Source: Puffinus mauretanicus
Taxonomy: Eukaryota > Chordata > Aves > Procellariiformes > Procellariidae
Direction: 5' to 3'
Assembly: GCA_023333565.1 (NCBI GenBank)
Contig: JAJKFH010003970.1
Coordinates: 310,001 to 374,000, forward strand
DNA: 64,000 nt
Shown here: positions 12,541-27,000 of the stretch, piece by piece
How the letters are laid out: each line of letters starts with the position of its first letter
Position numbering within the stretch: position 1 is the first letter of the stretch
Notes under the pieces: generated by a model
Databases searched by the model: none
What the model was told of the DNA's origin: nothing
The model's input: the letters and a program-made list of their open reading frames with translations, nothing else
Program-made: the position numbers and the translations under genes

Positions 12541-15500
12541 ATGCCTAAGGGAATTACTTCTTGATGAAAGAGAAAATAAGTAATTTTGCACTGTCATATA
12601 ACAAGCTCATAAAGAAGCAGTTGATAGAGCCATATTTTTCATAGCAAAGATATGAATGTATTCAACCAAACAGGAACACATGATTCCAAGCAGCTAATTT
12701 TTAAGTGTATGAGAACTGTTAAACTGGATTATTTAGGGCATATTTCCTCCATCAAAATACCCCAAAGCCTTGCAAGCAGCTTCATTCTCTCCTGATAAGT
12801 GCATCTCAGAGGGGTGCACCTGGAAGACTGGGAAGATCTTCAGTGGATTAAAGAAATTGATAGGTATAATTACAGCAGTGGTGCTTAAAATCCCAAATCC
12901 TGCATTTGAAATAAGCAAGTATCACGTGCTAAGTGGGAATGTTAAAAACCAAAAATGCCTTCTGAGACTGTAGTTACGGAGTAACAGACCAATATGAGGA
13001 GACTTTAACAAAACCTTTTAGAGGTTAGTGTGTGTCCTTCAAGAAATATTTCTCTCTGCAGAGAGGTTTTATGCTTAGACATCTCCCTAGGACAGCTTTG
13101 TTTTAGTCTTCCATCAAATACCTATTAAGTGGTGCAAAAATTGCCTTGTACTTCTGAAACGGTTGAGTCTTTATGTTTATTCTGCTCCACTGGCAGGCTA
13201 CATTCTGTGCATCTGGCTCTGCACACACAATTACCTTCAGCCTTCTGAGGACCATTGCAGTCAAATGGTGGTTGGTAATTATGCCGTAGTTAACATATGT
13301 GGACTACAACTGAAAACAGCACAAGAGTATTTAAGAGTTGCTATGTTATAGAATAGTTGGCAAAGGTGTTAAGAGGGGTTGGTTTTATTTTTCCACCTGA
13401 GGGTGCATAGGTAATTCTTTCAAAACAAGTTTTGAATGTCAAGTTCAGAGGATTAGCCTGGAGTTCAGAAACAGTTTCCAAGGTACAGAAGATACCTCTA
13501 GTGTATGGTTACAGCTGTGCCGAAGATGTCTTAATCATCTCTGGAAACAAATCCTATTCAACCAGAAGTATCAAGTTGCCACATGATATGTTTTACAAAC
13601 TGTTAATGTCCATCCATAGTTGTTTTGGGTCTGCTTGTTGGTGATAATTAAGATGATTCACTTTTGTAACTGCTGGTTATTTAAAAGTGCAGCTTCAATT
13701 TAAAAATCACATTTCTCTAAATTTTTTTCTAATTGTGTTAAATTTAAGTTGCGCCCAACATCCTTATCTGTTGCTTTTCAAATTACTTCGTGCTACCTTG
13801 AGACAACTTGGGCAGCGAGTGTCAGGGCTATGACGCAGCTGGATCATATGCCCGTTCACGATTTATTCTCCCAGGTCACTAGTTATTGCCCGTTTCTGTG
13901 GAATTCAGAGTTTTGTGAGCGAGTGGACCAAAAGCTTCAGACCCCTCTGAATTCACCGTAATGCCCTCATGGGCCTGGCTTGGTTCAGTACCAGTAGTTG
14001 GTGGAGAACTAAAGGATGATTCTGAGACCTATTTCATTGCAAGTACGATGCATAACTTGCTTTTTAGGTGTTTATCCACTCTTTTCCTGGTATCTTGACA
14101 CACTCAGTGGAATAAGGTCATTGGGTCTGCCTAATGCTTGATTTCTTGAAGACAGTTTTGTGTGCTACGTAGAGAAATGCACAGTGAGGGAGCTTTCGGT
14201 TGCTTGCTTTCAAGTGTCTGTTGAGCGGGATTCTGATGTGTTCTGCCAACTGTCTCTGAAATAAAGCGGCCGAGATGGGAGCTCTGGTACTGAAGTGTTT
14301 GAAGTATGGAACCTGTATCTGTTATCTTGTTTCTGAATTAAATTGATACATAACAAGTCAATATCTGCCACAGTTAAAGCCATGCTTTTCCCTGAAAAGT
14401 TGATTTCTCCCTTTCGCATACATAACTTAAATAGCAATGGAAGGGGAAAAATGTATATATGTATGTATCTTAAAATTCTGCAAAAGCACAGCAGCTGTCA
14501 GGAGACTCAGGCTTGTGTTGCCTCTGAAAATACTTAATTATTTTCTTTTTCTTTTGTGTTGACTTAATTTCAGGTTAATATCCATAAAATAAACATCGAT
14601 GGAAACCACATGTTAACAAGTAATTAACATTGCTTGCTTTTGTAAACTGCAAACACTATTTCATAGACCACAGAGAACACAGGCAGAATACGTATGTAAT
14701 CATAAAAATAATAGACTCGAAATTAAGGCAGGTTAACTTGTCTGACTGTATTTAATCTCAGGTTAGTTTTGATGTCTGTAAGTTGGCTTCAGCATTGTTG
14801 AGAAACATTCTTGACCTTTATAAAACTTACGTAATTGAAACTATGTGCAAGTAGCAGGCATTCAGAAATTGTCACCATGTGAATTGTTTAACCCCAGGGG
14901 AAGCTTTAATTCTGGAAGCAGTATCAGATTTTTTCCAGTAAATGAAAAGCAAAAATCCAGATAGACTACCTAAGGGCAGAGAACAGTGTCCATCTTTATT
15001 CAGAGATGATAGTAGATCCATTGTACAATATTTCTAAGCAGCAGGAGATCATCCTGCTGTGAACACATGAAAATAAACTTGGTTGCATTTGTCACGTTCC
15101 TAAATTTCCTCTGTTTCTTTTTTTTTTCTCTGTAAGTAAAATCCAAACCTCGCCATCGTCGTGTTTAAGGTGTGCTCCCATTGAATATGAGCTTGCTGCC
15201 TTTTCTTGAAGTACTGTTTTACTATTTCATTTTGTTCAAGTAAAAGACGTATCAGGATGACGTCCCATAGTCGGTGGGTAGCTTCAGCAATTATTTCAGC
15301 AGAGCGTAGGACTTGACCCACACTTTGGGATTGTGGTGGAAATTATTTGACAAATCTAAAGGTGTGAATTCACTTCTAGGTGGAATTTATTTAGCCAGTT
15401 GTCAGCCGTAAGCTATTTTGTGGCCAGACTGTATATGGCATGTATCCTGTGTATTCAAATGGACATAACTGCATATCTACATTAAAATCTTAATTAACAA

Positions 15501-18500
15501 ATATGCTGATACAGTAAAGCATTTTAAAGACATAAAGTGCAAGCTTTATACTATGTTTTTGAATGATGGCTTTCTCTTGGCTAGCGATCTGATGTAGCTC
15601 TGTAGGTCATACTGTTACATGAAGCAGTATATTTTGTCATGTGAAGTCCTGACTGGGAAATAGGCTTTTAACGGTGGTAGGGGCCAGGCACCTGCACACT
15701 CCGGTAGCCACATCTTGTGCTTTGTGGTGAGGCACCCTGTCTGCCGGGGTGGAGCCCAGCCCCGGTAATGGGGGCTCGGTATGGATGCAGTTAATTGCAG
15801 CGTCCGTTTTTCAGCAAAGCTTTTGTACTCCTGAAAGAATTGACACTTTTGGCCCACCTCATAAAGCTCGTCTGCATTTGCCATGGTTAATTTGGAATTA
15901 CTTCTCTCCACCCCTTCAAAATGGTCTTCTGTTATTGGGCTTCTTGGTCTTTTTTCTGGGGGTAGTAGTGAGTTGTGTCTTGATACCTGCTTCTCTGGAG
16001 GGGGATGAGTCCCGTCCCTTTCCCCCATGAGCTCTCCCGTCCTGTGCATAGGCTGCTGGACTCTGCACTTCTTACTACACCGAGTGGGTGGTGGGAGGCA
16101 GAGAGAGGGAGGGAAAAAGAGAGGTTGGCTCCTGCCAACCCTCGGACAGGGTGTCTGTCCAGAGAAGCTCCTCGACTAAGGAGTCGGACCCTCTACCTTT
16201 GAAATACGTGTAATGGCTTGTTCTTGAGCTTGATGGAAGCAGGATAGGACCTTAAATAAATTATGCAAGACATAAACACCCTTCAAGCATAAAAGCCAGT
16301 TCCTGTTTGTCTGCGAGATGAGTAATTCGGCAACGAAGCGTGCAGGAGAGGAAGAAGGTGTTTGCTCACAGGGGCTTGGGTATTCTTAACTTCTGCTAGC
16401 AGTGAGGAGAGCCACTGGTCAAGCCAGTACCGCTACCTCTATCCTGCAGGAACCAGTGGATTTGGGGATTTCACGTGCCGTGGAAAAAAGGAAGGTAAAA
16501 GTGAGTGTGGAGACGACAGCTAAAGGCAGCAACTCAGTCTGTGAACTTACAGCTCTCTGTTAGGGGATTACACAGTGCTCCGTTCCTTGGTTCCTTATCA
16601 GAATTATTTGCAGGTAACCTAACAACCAGTTGTGAAGATCTTTGGTAACTTCTTGCTTTCTGTTTCCTTTTTCTATACCAGTTTGTAAACTGGCACGGGT
16701 ATGCTGGCTGATGGGTTAACTTCAGGTACTGCCACTGGCGGCTTGGCCACAGCTTGCTGTCATGGTGTTCTGTCCTACTCGGATTTCAACACAATGCATT
16801 TCTTCAAGTCTTGCATTCTCATGCCTTTAGATACTCTGAAAGTTATCTACTTTTCTGGAAACAGAATGACAGAAAATACTATTCTACATACTCCTGCTGA
16901 AATCTTGGCACCAATACTTTTATGGGAATATATTACATTTTCAATTCAGTATCAATTTCAGTCTTATTCTCTCATGCTCTGAATAAAAATTCGATGCTGC
17001 TAAAATCCCATGAAGGTGGTACTCGAGCAGCCTGTTGCCACAGGAACTCAGAACTGGCAATGAGAAATGCTGGGAGGAGTTCAAGAGAGTACTCAGTGCT
17101 AATTTAAAATGATCATTTCGGGAAGTCTAATAAAAGTAGGGGAAAAAAAGAAGGTCCGGGGAACTCACAATACACAGTAGATCACCAAAGGACTTTTGCA
17201 TCCCAGGTAGCACACTTGATATTACTATTACTGGCAGGTATATTAGACTAAAGCTGAAGCACAAATACAGACCCACAATTCACTTTTCTGGATGTTTTTA
17301 TGCAGGGATTCTTAATTACTAATGGAGTTGGGTATCTGTGAGTGCAATGTATGGCAACACTCGCTACTTCAGATCCAGGTTAAAAAATATTGAATACACA
17401 CATAGGTAAAATGGCTGGAAGTGACTAACTTAACTTTTGCTGGGACTTCTGGTGGGTGTTGGAGAGCAATGCCTATAAATCAAGTACAGCGGTTCTGATT
17501 TCTTTCTTTGATTTCAGTACTGTGGATATATGAAGGCAGAAAGGTAAATCAATAAAGTGTTTGTAACACTACCTTAAAATGTAATTATTCCTGCCAAAAA
17601 TTATTCTGAGCTGGTGGATGTAAAGTTTGCATTCGGAGTTTCATGTCTCTTGTCTTAGAGAAAAATGGTTTCTTTCTTTATGCGTTTTTGTTGCTTATTG
17701 TATCAGAAGTGAGGGAGGAAGAAGTACGGACCCTGGACTGGAAATTCTGGTTCTGTCGATGCTCTGTCAGCAACTGCCCAGCTGCACATGCCTCTGAAAT
17801 ATGTTCCTGTGTTTGAATCTGGTAACAATCTAAGATGTTTCTTGGGTATCTCTCGGCACCGCAAAGCCTGCAGTGCTCACCTGAGTGCTGCAGAGGATAC
17901 GAGCTGGTATGTGAGCTGATTGCCGTGTCTTGAAAGAAATCGAGGCTGACACGCTTTGATGACGGGAACTCTTATTTATACATGGAGGTCTCAAATGTTG
18001 CTTTAAAATTCCTTTACTCGGACATCTAGAGAATGCATAGTACAACATATTCTAACAGTAATTGAAAAAGGAAGCCTCAAGACTTCACTATAACAATGAC
18101 CTTGGTGAATTGTCTCAATTTAGGACTGATAAATGAGGGATCAGGAGAAACAGGGGGATGTTCCTTGCTGAGGTACAGTGTTTTTTCAAAAGTTTGTGTA
18201 GCTGTAGATTTGCAGTAGGAACACTTAGAAATAGACTTGCATGTGCTATGCTACACTTTAAAAAAATGTACACTTAGTATCCTTGAACATGTAAATTCAA
18301 CAATTATGCTACCAAATGAGCAGTTAGATGCCAAGCAGTTGTATGTTTCAACATTAGATCTTTTTGACAAAACTAAGAAATGAGCATTTTATAAAACAAT
18401 CTTGTTTTGCTAAAGGAAGACATATAACAATGTATGGGTCAGACAGAATACCTCTAGATAGCAAACCATTGACAACGTAGTCATAAAGATCTTGGGTAGT

Positions 18501-20844
18501 CTTCTATATGTGTATGGTATTAGAGCGACAAGAAGATTAAATGATTGTTGGAATTCTTATAGTAGGGTTGAATTTATTGAGTCCTAACTGTTGCAAATAG
18601 TAGAAAGTATGAAGGCAATTAAGGAATGTAATAGGAGCACACAGGCATCCCACCACAGGCCAAGGAATGAATGGTGGCATTTTGTTAAAGCATCTTGGCT
18701 AAAGTAAGCCCAAATCCTTATTTATTTTTATTAGTGTTATTATTTTAACATTTCTGTTGTGGTTTATTGCCAGGATGCCTAGACAGTGAGTGAACTGTAA
18801 GTCTCGGTTGTTATGAGCTAGCTCGGTGGCATGTGCAGCGAGTGAGAGCTTCTCTTCCCTTTATGCATTCGCCTGCCATCCAGGACACTCGTGTTTCCCA
18901 GTTTTCACCTTACTTTTGTTCCAGATACTCTAGGCCTGCATGTTTATTGTATTTAATTTAAGAATTTGCTCCCATTTATTTTATAAATTGCTAGAATGCC
19001 CCAAGACTGCATTAAAATGAGTATTTTTTGTTTCTTACAGGGATGTGTAATGTATTAGACACATCTGCTGATTGCTGGATTTATTAATGTGGTAAAGCTA
19101 GCACATGGAGAATTACCATTTATGCATTAATATGTCAGTTTTAACTGTCCTGTCAATACTCCTTAAATACACCAAAAAAAAGTCCTGAGACTTGATTATA
19201 GTTGACAATTTCTGTAGGTGTGGGTGTGGTTTACGAAACAATTCCAAAAAGCTCCGTAGTATCTTGTAAATGAAAAAACAGTGTTTTCCAGATGGCTCTA
19301 TAAATAAATTTGGTAGATACAGAAATAAGTAAAGGTATTTCAAGAGCTCCAGGCATGTTTTTGCACATAATGCTATGGTGAGCTAACAGAGGAAATGAAC
19401 TTCCTTTTGTTTGCAAAATAGAAAAACCCTCAAGTTCTTAATGTTTTTTCCACACTGCCGGGCGAGTTAAGCTACTACGCAGGTTTTTCTTGTCGATCAC
19501 AGGTTTCCATGTGTACCATGTTCATGAACCCTCCTACAAAACCTCAAAGAAGAAAGGCCACAGTTAGCTCTAGACAGCTCATGCGGATGCAAACCAGAGC
19601 ATTCTGCTGGGTCAGAATCCAAGGTATAGGAGAATAAAATGTATATGTGTAGCTGGCCTATAGCAGAAAATACAAAGAGCAGTTACATCTGTGTTGGTGT
19701 CATCGTTCCACTATTTTTCGTATTTTTTAAAAAAAGTTGGTTTAACTTATTATGCAATCCAGGGTCATCTTACTACAAAAGAGAGTTACCGAAGTTCTCT
19801 CAAAGAACCCCCTGTATTTGTTCGCTGCCTTTCTCTTCTTGATCTCAAACTACTTCTGTTCTTTAGGCAAAGGTGAACTTGACAGTTACCAGGATGATTT
19901 CCAACTGTCCGGCTTGCCAGCGCAAGCACAGGGACAGCACCAAAGAAACAGGAAACACACTGTTTTAAAATAAATGTTTTTAATCCCCAAACTGCAGGAA
20001 TGTTACTGAGTGAGTGCTCTAAAACCACGGTTTTCCTTGCTGGTCTTCATGCTGCGTATTGAAAAAAGAGTGGAAAGTTCGGAGCGTTGCACCTGCCTGC
20101 CTTGTTGCCTGACTGAATGGGCAAAGGGATCTCGTGTGTACGCACGCACACCTGCTGAAATGGTGGGCTGAGAGGTACTTCACCTAACGGTACACATGGA
20201 GGGGCTTGGAATCGCTTACGAATGTGATCAGCTATCGGAAAGGTTTTAATATGGTTGATATTAAAGCAACTGTGTAAGTGGAATAGTCAAAATGTATACT
20301 TGGAATAATAAACTATTGCTAATCTTCTGGAAGAAAATAGTGCTCTGTCATTCAAAGATTACTTTTCCCAGATTTTAGACAGCATTTGAGCTTTTTTTTC
20401 CTATTATCTTCAGAATAACTAAAATAAACCAGCTCATTTTTAAAGGTATGTTAGACAGTTATTCTTGAGGAGCAGAATTAAAACTTCTGAACTTTAGAAC
20501 TCAAGCAGAATTTAGGTTTCCAAAAATGCAGCTTTTTTAGATATGCATTCAGTTTCATCAAGGTAGTTTCATTCTTACACATTTCATGAGTAGAACGGTC
20601 TCAAAAACCATTACGTATATTATATCAGCTTTTAGAGAATGATACAAAATAACATATATCTTTAGCTTCCATAAGAAACTCTTCTCTGAGTGTCACTAAC
20701 TTACTTCTAACCTGTGTTCCTACCTGCTCATTTTGTTAGTGGTGGCTGGAGGCACCCGCAGAGGCCAAGGTTCCCTGCGGGATAAACAGCTCCATACACG
20801 CTGTGCATGGTGCTGTACGGATAAACAGTGAATTGTCCTGCCAG
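12541..20844. other. Intergenic DNA, no gene recognised
   Basis: Nothing coding is recognised. All ORFs here are short, overlap on both strands and lack motifs. An AATAAA at 14260-14265 could serve a longer WDR89 3' UTR. A slightly GC-richer patch at 15650-16200 has no visible gene. A weak MIR-like trace near 17740-17830 is too diverged to call. Confidence 0.6.
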
Positions 20845-21020
20845 AGCGCTTATCATTTAAGTGTGTCAAACAGAGCGTGGATGTTGTATTCTTCATTTTA
20901 CAGACAGGGAAAGTGAGGCAAAAAGCTCCCCAGTTGCAGGGATGAAATCTGTGCCAGAACTGGATTGGAGCCGAGAACTCCTGCTTCTCTCCCATTCCTC
21001 TGTACCACAAGGCTGCTGCT
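20845..21020 (-). mobile_element. Old MIR/CORE-type SINE fragment
   Basis: The + strand reads 'cattttacagacagggaaag' followed by 'tgaggcaaaaagc', then 'agaactggattggagccgag' and 'aactcctgcttctc'. This is the order seen in antisense MIR-like SINEs: the 'cattttacagatgaggaaac' block, the 'gaggcacagag' block, then the gene-specific tail. The element is diverged and its ends are approximate. It is an ancient amniote repeat, not a gene. Confidence 0.7.
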
Positions 21021-24000
21021 GCTTTGGCCTCTTCTGGAGTTTATAATTTTACCAGCAGAAGTAATTTATTTTGTTAATTTAAAGCTTTGAAGCCTCTGTT
21101 GAGGTCTAGAACCCCAGAGGACAGAGAGACAAGGAGCACGCAGCCAACATACCGGAGGGAATAAACCACGCATGAACAGAAAAGGAAGGGTAAGGAGATG
21201 AGAACACCAGCTAGCCAAGTCACAGTCATAAAACCAGAAAACCCTAACCTTTCCCCAGCCCCTTACCAATTTTTGTCAAGCTTTTGCGGACATTGGTGGC
21301 AGGGACGGGAATGGGCACACATTCTTGAAAGAGAACAAAGTCATGGTTTTGTGGTTGCTTCCCGAGAGCCCCTGGGGAGAACAAGGGGTGGCAGCAGGGG
21401 AGAAAGCAGGAAAATGTTCATTTGAAAGTCAGACAAAGAGGTGACTCCCACTAGATGTGTATCGGTGAGGCAGGAATAAGACGGGTGTAACCCATGTGGC
21501 CTGTCATGTGCTCCATGAAGGCTAAATTGCAAACCCAAGGGCTTCTGTAGGGATGCCAAGGGGACGCTAAGGTCCTAGAGTCCTATTTTCCTAAAGCAGA
21601 AAGACTTGGAGAGATTGCACGGCTCCGAGACGTGCCGGAGATGTAGCGATGCCTCTGTTGGGCGAGACTGCAGTACTGTGCTGCGGGCGACTGATGGATA
21701 ACGATGAGCCTTCAAAGGACCCAGTGGGGAACCATTTGGAGAGAGAGGAGGAAAAGTCAAGATAACTGTGAACAAGACATGCAAGAGGAGCAGCAGCGTG
21801 GTGGCAGCCACTGTCGAAGGCAGCAGGACCGAGGAGGAGGAAGCAGTGCTGTTTGGGCATCGGTTAAGATGTCACCCATGGTATTTTATGATGATGCCTT
21901 GCAATGTGATGTCTGTTTACATTTTAATAGATCCGTTTAGCAAACGCAGTGGTAGGATTCCTGCCAGCTCTGTTCAACCAACTTTGTTTTCCTTGCTAAC
22001 GAGCGCTAGTGGAAGGCAAGCACAGACAAGCAACTGCTTGTGCCAGTCTGACAGGCAGCCGTGCCTGGGTAATGGGGGAAGTGGGGCTGAAGTTTGTGCT
22101 TAGCTCAACTTCTCTCCCTGAGTAAGGATTTTTGCCAAGCTCTGCCCTCAGACCTCTTTATGCTTTGCACCTGTACGCATGTGTCATGTTACTGGAGTAC
22201 AAGCTATCCCAATAAAGCCCCGCAGAGCTTGGGGAGAAACCAGGGCACATCTTAAATGGCTGTGATCATTCACGGCCTCCATCACAGGAAGATCGAAGAT
22301 GGTTTTTAGTACACATTTAGGCTTTCCCCAGAAATGGGAAAATGCTTTGAAACATATGAAACAAACCCAAAAACCTTCTGAAAAATCTTAACTTGGAAGC
22401 AAAGTCACATATTGCCTCTGTCTCCCTTATATTCTTAAATAACACATGGGAGAAAACCTCCTCACAACTGCAGACCTCGTCTGTTGAGATGCTCTCAGGT
22501 GGAGCGAGGACAGCTGCTGCCCATTCAGAAAATTGTACAAATCCCTTGGTGTAATGCTGCCTCTGAATGCTTTGTAATATTTATACTATATGTCTATATT
22601 ATAATGCTTTGTAAGAAAATTATACTCTGGGGTGTTCGGGGTGTACCAGCAGACGGAAGGCTGCCAGTGCAATTCCAAGGCTTCTGTCACCATCATCGGT
22701 GTCAGTATTGCACGGGGCCCCTTGCCAAGGTGACTGCACCAGCAGGAGACTCACCTGTGAAAGAAGGAGCTGGTGATATTACTGTACCGCTTGCACCATG
22801 AACCTCCTTCAGACTGTGCTTACTGAAACGGATTCCCTTAGTCCTGGGATGTTGGAAATGAAATAATGGGTCTTTCCAGAAATAAAATGGGGTTGGTCAA
22901 GCTGGCAGTTCTCACAGTGAGACACAAATGCTTTTGACTCAAAAAAAACCCCAACAACAGCTTACTGTGAAAATTATACTCTCATTTTGAGGGCACTTTT
23001 GGTGTTCTGTAAGTGGAGTAGCGATATCAGTGGCTGGATTTTACACTTACAGACTGACTATGTAAAAGAAACTTTACCTAATGTGTTTTTCATCTGGGAC
23101 TAAGAATTTCCCAATTTCTTCCTGTCCTTAGTTAACTTAGCCTGACCCATATCTAGACTTAGCTCAATAAGATAACTTGTTCATGAACTTCAACATTGTC
23201 TAAACATTTGGAGTAAAAATTTGTATTTCAATGTCTTCCCTGATGTTTGTTTTACCCTTGTTTCATTCTTACTAAAGTTCTTGCATTTGTTGCTTTCTCC
23301 ATAAGGAAACAAAGAGTCAGTGCCAATATCACCACATACCTGCAAGTTGTAAATCCTTCGTTGGCTTGAAATATGCACATAGCAACACAGCCTACATTAG
23401 TAACATACAAATATACACAACAGACTGAACTCTACAAATAATTGTCATTTCCCTAACTTATGGTGCTTTAACTCAAGTACCGTATATAATACACAGCTTG
23501 TGTACCACTGAAATCTACTTATATAGGAAAAACTTCCAGCGTTAAATGTATAAAACTCAGACTTCAGCCATGTTTAAAATTTCTTTTGGAACAGATGCTT
23601 CTGCGAATACATTAGAATTAGTGGTAAAATTAATTAACAGCCAAGAATATAAGTATCTAATCCTGCCACACGTCTGTGAGAACTGCTGAATTCAGCTCTG
23701 GCGGGATGACTACACTCAGTTGGGACCCAGTAGGAGTCCCAGACTCATCAGTACTTTACTTGCAGAGGTCATAATGTAGAGAAAAAACAAGCGACCCCCC
23801 TCTGCTGCAGCATGTTGTGGTTTACATGTGTATATTATAGAATTCAGCCTTTGCAGAATTATTTTCCCAATAACATTAAAATGATAGGAAGCTTACAGTC
23901 TCTCTGAAGTGCATGTGAGTGTGGGCCATCTAAAGATAGGGTGTCTGTCCTGTACTGAGGGGTATGTGCTGCCTTGGGACCTTAGGCTCAAATATGATCC

Positions 24001-27000
24001 CCTAGAAAGTACAAGCCCAGCTCCACGGCCTCTCCTTCACAAGACCCTGTAGCGCTTCACCTCTCCCACGCGCTGGAGAAAACCACGGGAAAGAAGACAG
24101 AAGGTTGTAAAGAAGCTGCTTATCCCTGCTTGAACAGCCTGCGAGCGCTGCAGACTCTGCTCTTCAGTTAATGACTGCGTATAGGAATAAAATTTGGTAA
24201 TAACAGGCTTTTATTACAATAATCAACGTATGGCAGGATGAATGCCTGGGAGCTGAAACTGGACATAATTCAAATTAGAAATAAGGTACATTATAATGGC
24301 AGGGGACAAAATTAACCATTCCAGCAACTTGCCTACACCCATGCAAGACCACGGCACTGGAAATACTAAAATTAAGATTGGATTTTCTTTACAAGAGATC
24401 ACAACTACTCATTTACTACAGCATCGTATTTAAACAGTGATAAATATTTTCTTTTTTTCCCCTCAAACTCATTTAACTGAAAAAATGCAGGAGAACGGAT
24501 CTTTTAACTCTTTAGCAAGGAGTACTAACTTTCATTGAATTCTACTCCCTTCTCTTCCATCCAGTTAAGAAGTTGTCACTCTTGTTAATTCAGTTTAATA
24601 ATTATCTTAAAGCCATCATGCCTTCTACACTATCATAAATTCTCAGCTTTCCTTAATTTGAAACATTAAATGTTTGAACTTCAAATTCAAACACTTAAAA
24701 TGATGAACCCATCTCCCTTAAAACGCCAGTGCTAGCCTGACCTTTCTAAATCTGGCTCTGAAGTGACACTTGAGCTGTCAGCAACACTGGATTGTTTCAG
24801 GACTGCGTGGATATGATCCATGCTGCAGGTGCAGCTCTGTGAGTGAAGAGAGTCGTGCTTCTATAGTGTCTTTGTCTTAGTTCTTGAGTACTTTTCATAG
24901 TAAAACTACACACAAGTGCTCCTCTGACAAAGGAAGGAGCCAAAGGAGCAAGTAGCTTTTGCAACCACCTCCCTGTTCACTTGTTGCCTTGATAGCAGCA
25001 TGTCATGAAAGCATTAACAGCCCTGAAGGGATGTTGGAGGGATTTGGTGAGTACCAAAAGAGCAGCTTGTGTAAAGAGGTAGTGGAGCAATTACCAAAGC
25101 AATTGCTGAGGAAGATGCCATAACCGTTAGTAAAGAATCTCCACGTGTAGGACAGTTTGACCCTAAGCAAAAAACTCCACGCTTTAACCTTCCGGAGCAG
25201 AACCAGGTGCTTCACCTGGAGAAAGAAGATACATCATTATTTAAGCAACTGCTCCAGAGACATCTTAACATTACTGCCTCCTGCTGTTCATTGCCACACT
25301 GGGAGAGGGTCAGCACTCACTGGGTTCGATAAGGAACTGAAGGAAAGGTAACACCTCAAATCTGGCTTTCCGAAGATGCCTGTCTGCGCTCATGGTGTAT
25401 TTTCCATTTCTTTAGTTCAGGTGTATCATTTATCAATTTTCAGGAAAAACCTGCAAAGCTGCAGTAACTTTGTGCATCCTGGGACATGGGGAGGAACAGA
25501 AGCTAGTAAAGGATGGTATAGGGGACAGTTCTTTCCTCCTTAGAATGATGCATAAATACACTGAAGGTATCTTGCATCTGTAAGACAGATGAGAGCAGCA
25601 GGAACAAAAATATATTTAAAAACATACTTATATATTTCATAACTATATTTAAAAGGTGTTAAAGAACAACAAAGTTATGGGAGAAAATGGTCCTGAGAAA
25701 GAAAGAGAAAAGAAATAAGCATTTCACAGGAAGAGGAGGACGATGAGATGAGAGAAACTTGCCTGCTAAATCATGTGTGTGTGCAGTGCAGGCATTGAGC
25801 GGTGTGTTTTTACAGTTAATACATGTATGTTTGACTATGGTATTTTTGCCCCCGTTTCCTCATAAATTAAGAGCTGCAAAGAAATAGTTCTGGTTAAGCT
25901 AAAAAGAACGGAGAAATGGGTGGTATTTCTAGAGGAGAGCTATTTTTCACTTACTGGGAAGACTTGAGAATTGTGCTCGCAACACTATTGGCCCTGGTTC
26001 CTCTCTCTTGTTTATATTTTGAATTTTCAAGGCACATACTGAATTATGCCAAGTGACAGAAGGGAAAATGTCTGTGTGGAGCAGAGTCATGCTCCCACAG
26101 GGAATTGGCTTCCTTGGCATATCAGTGTTTTCAGGCACTAGTGACCCTCTGAGTCAGAAATGGAAAGAAGAATGATGAGCCAGATTTTCAGACAGGCACG
26201 CACAATTAAACACATTTGAATGTGCCTTATTTACACTCGTAAGGAGTTATTTGTATTTCTCTCCTGAACAGTTTGAGCCTACCATAACCTTTAATAGCCA
26301 CACAGGTTGCTGCCCTCTCCAAAGGCTTGATTAGCTTGACCTTGCTTTCATCCTTTCTAGCAGCGATATAGCCCCCAACTGGGTAGAATAGATTTTGGCC
26401 AGCTGTAAGACATGCACAGTAGTTACAAGTTAATAGGGAAAAAACATGAGCTAGATGTAGAATATACATACAATGCAGGATCTATGTATGAATGTGGAGC
26501 AAGAAGGTGAGAGGCTGAGTGTGTTTACTGAAGGCTTCTGGCAGCATGCGTTTTAGGCTGTGATTACGATTAGCATTTTCATATGAAGCTTCTCTCCCAC
26601 TTAAAATTTGCAAGGCTGTAAACATGGCCCATTGCTTCTTAATATAGCAAACATCAGTAGAAATTATATATGCTCTCATGACTTGGCTTACACTTGAATC
26701 CAGCTTTCTGGGTGGGGAATAACTGATTTTGATGCCTCATGTGACCACTGATATAATTAATGACATTTTTACTCAAGCATACTTGTGCCAGAACCATAAT
26801 TTTTTACGCAGGTGGAAAAGTTAGTTTGGTTTGTAGTACCTAGGTTTGTACTATTGTCCAGCTTCCCAGACACAAAGAGAAGTCTACATGCATAAACACG
26901 TGTCTTTCGTACTGTAGTAGGAAGAATGGTTCAGGGATGCTTTTGTTGAGTTCGAAAAACTCAGTGGAAAAGCTGAAGAGGCATGGCTGTGGTAAAAAAT

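Noticed and set aside
17740..17830. Possible MIR-like SINE
   Set aside because: Only a vague resemblance to the 'ggttctgtc...gtcagcaactgcc' part; too diverged to call without alignment.
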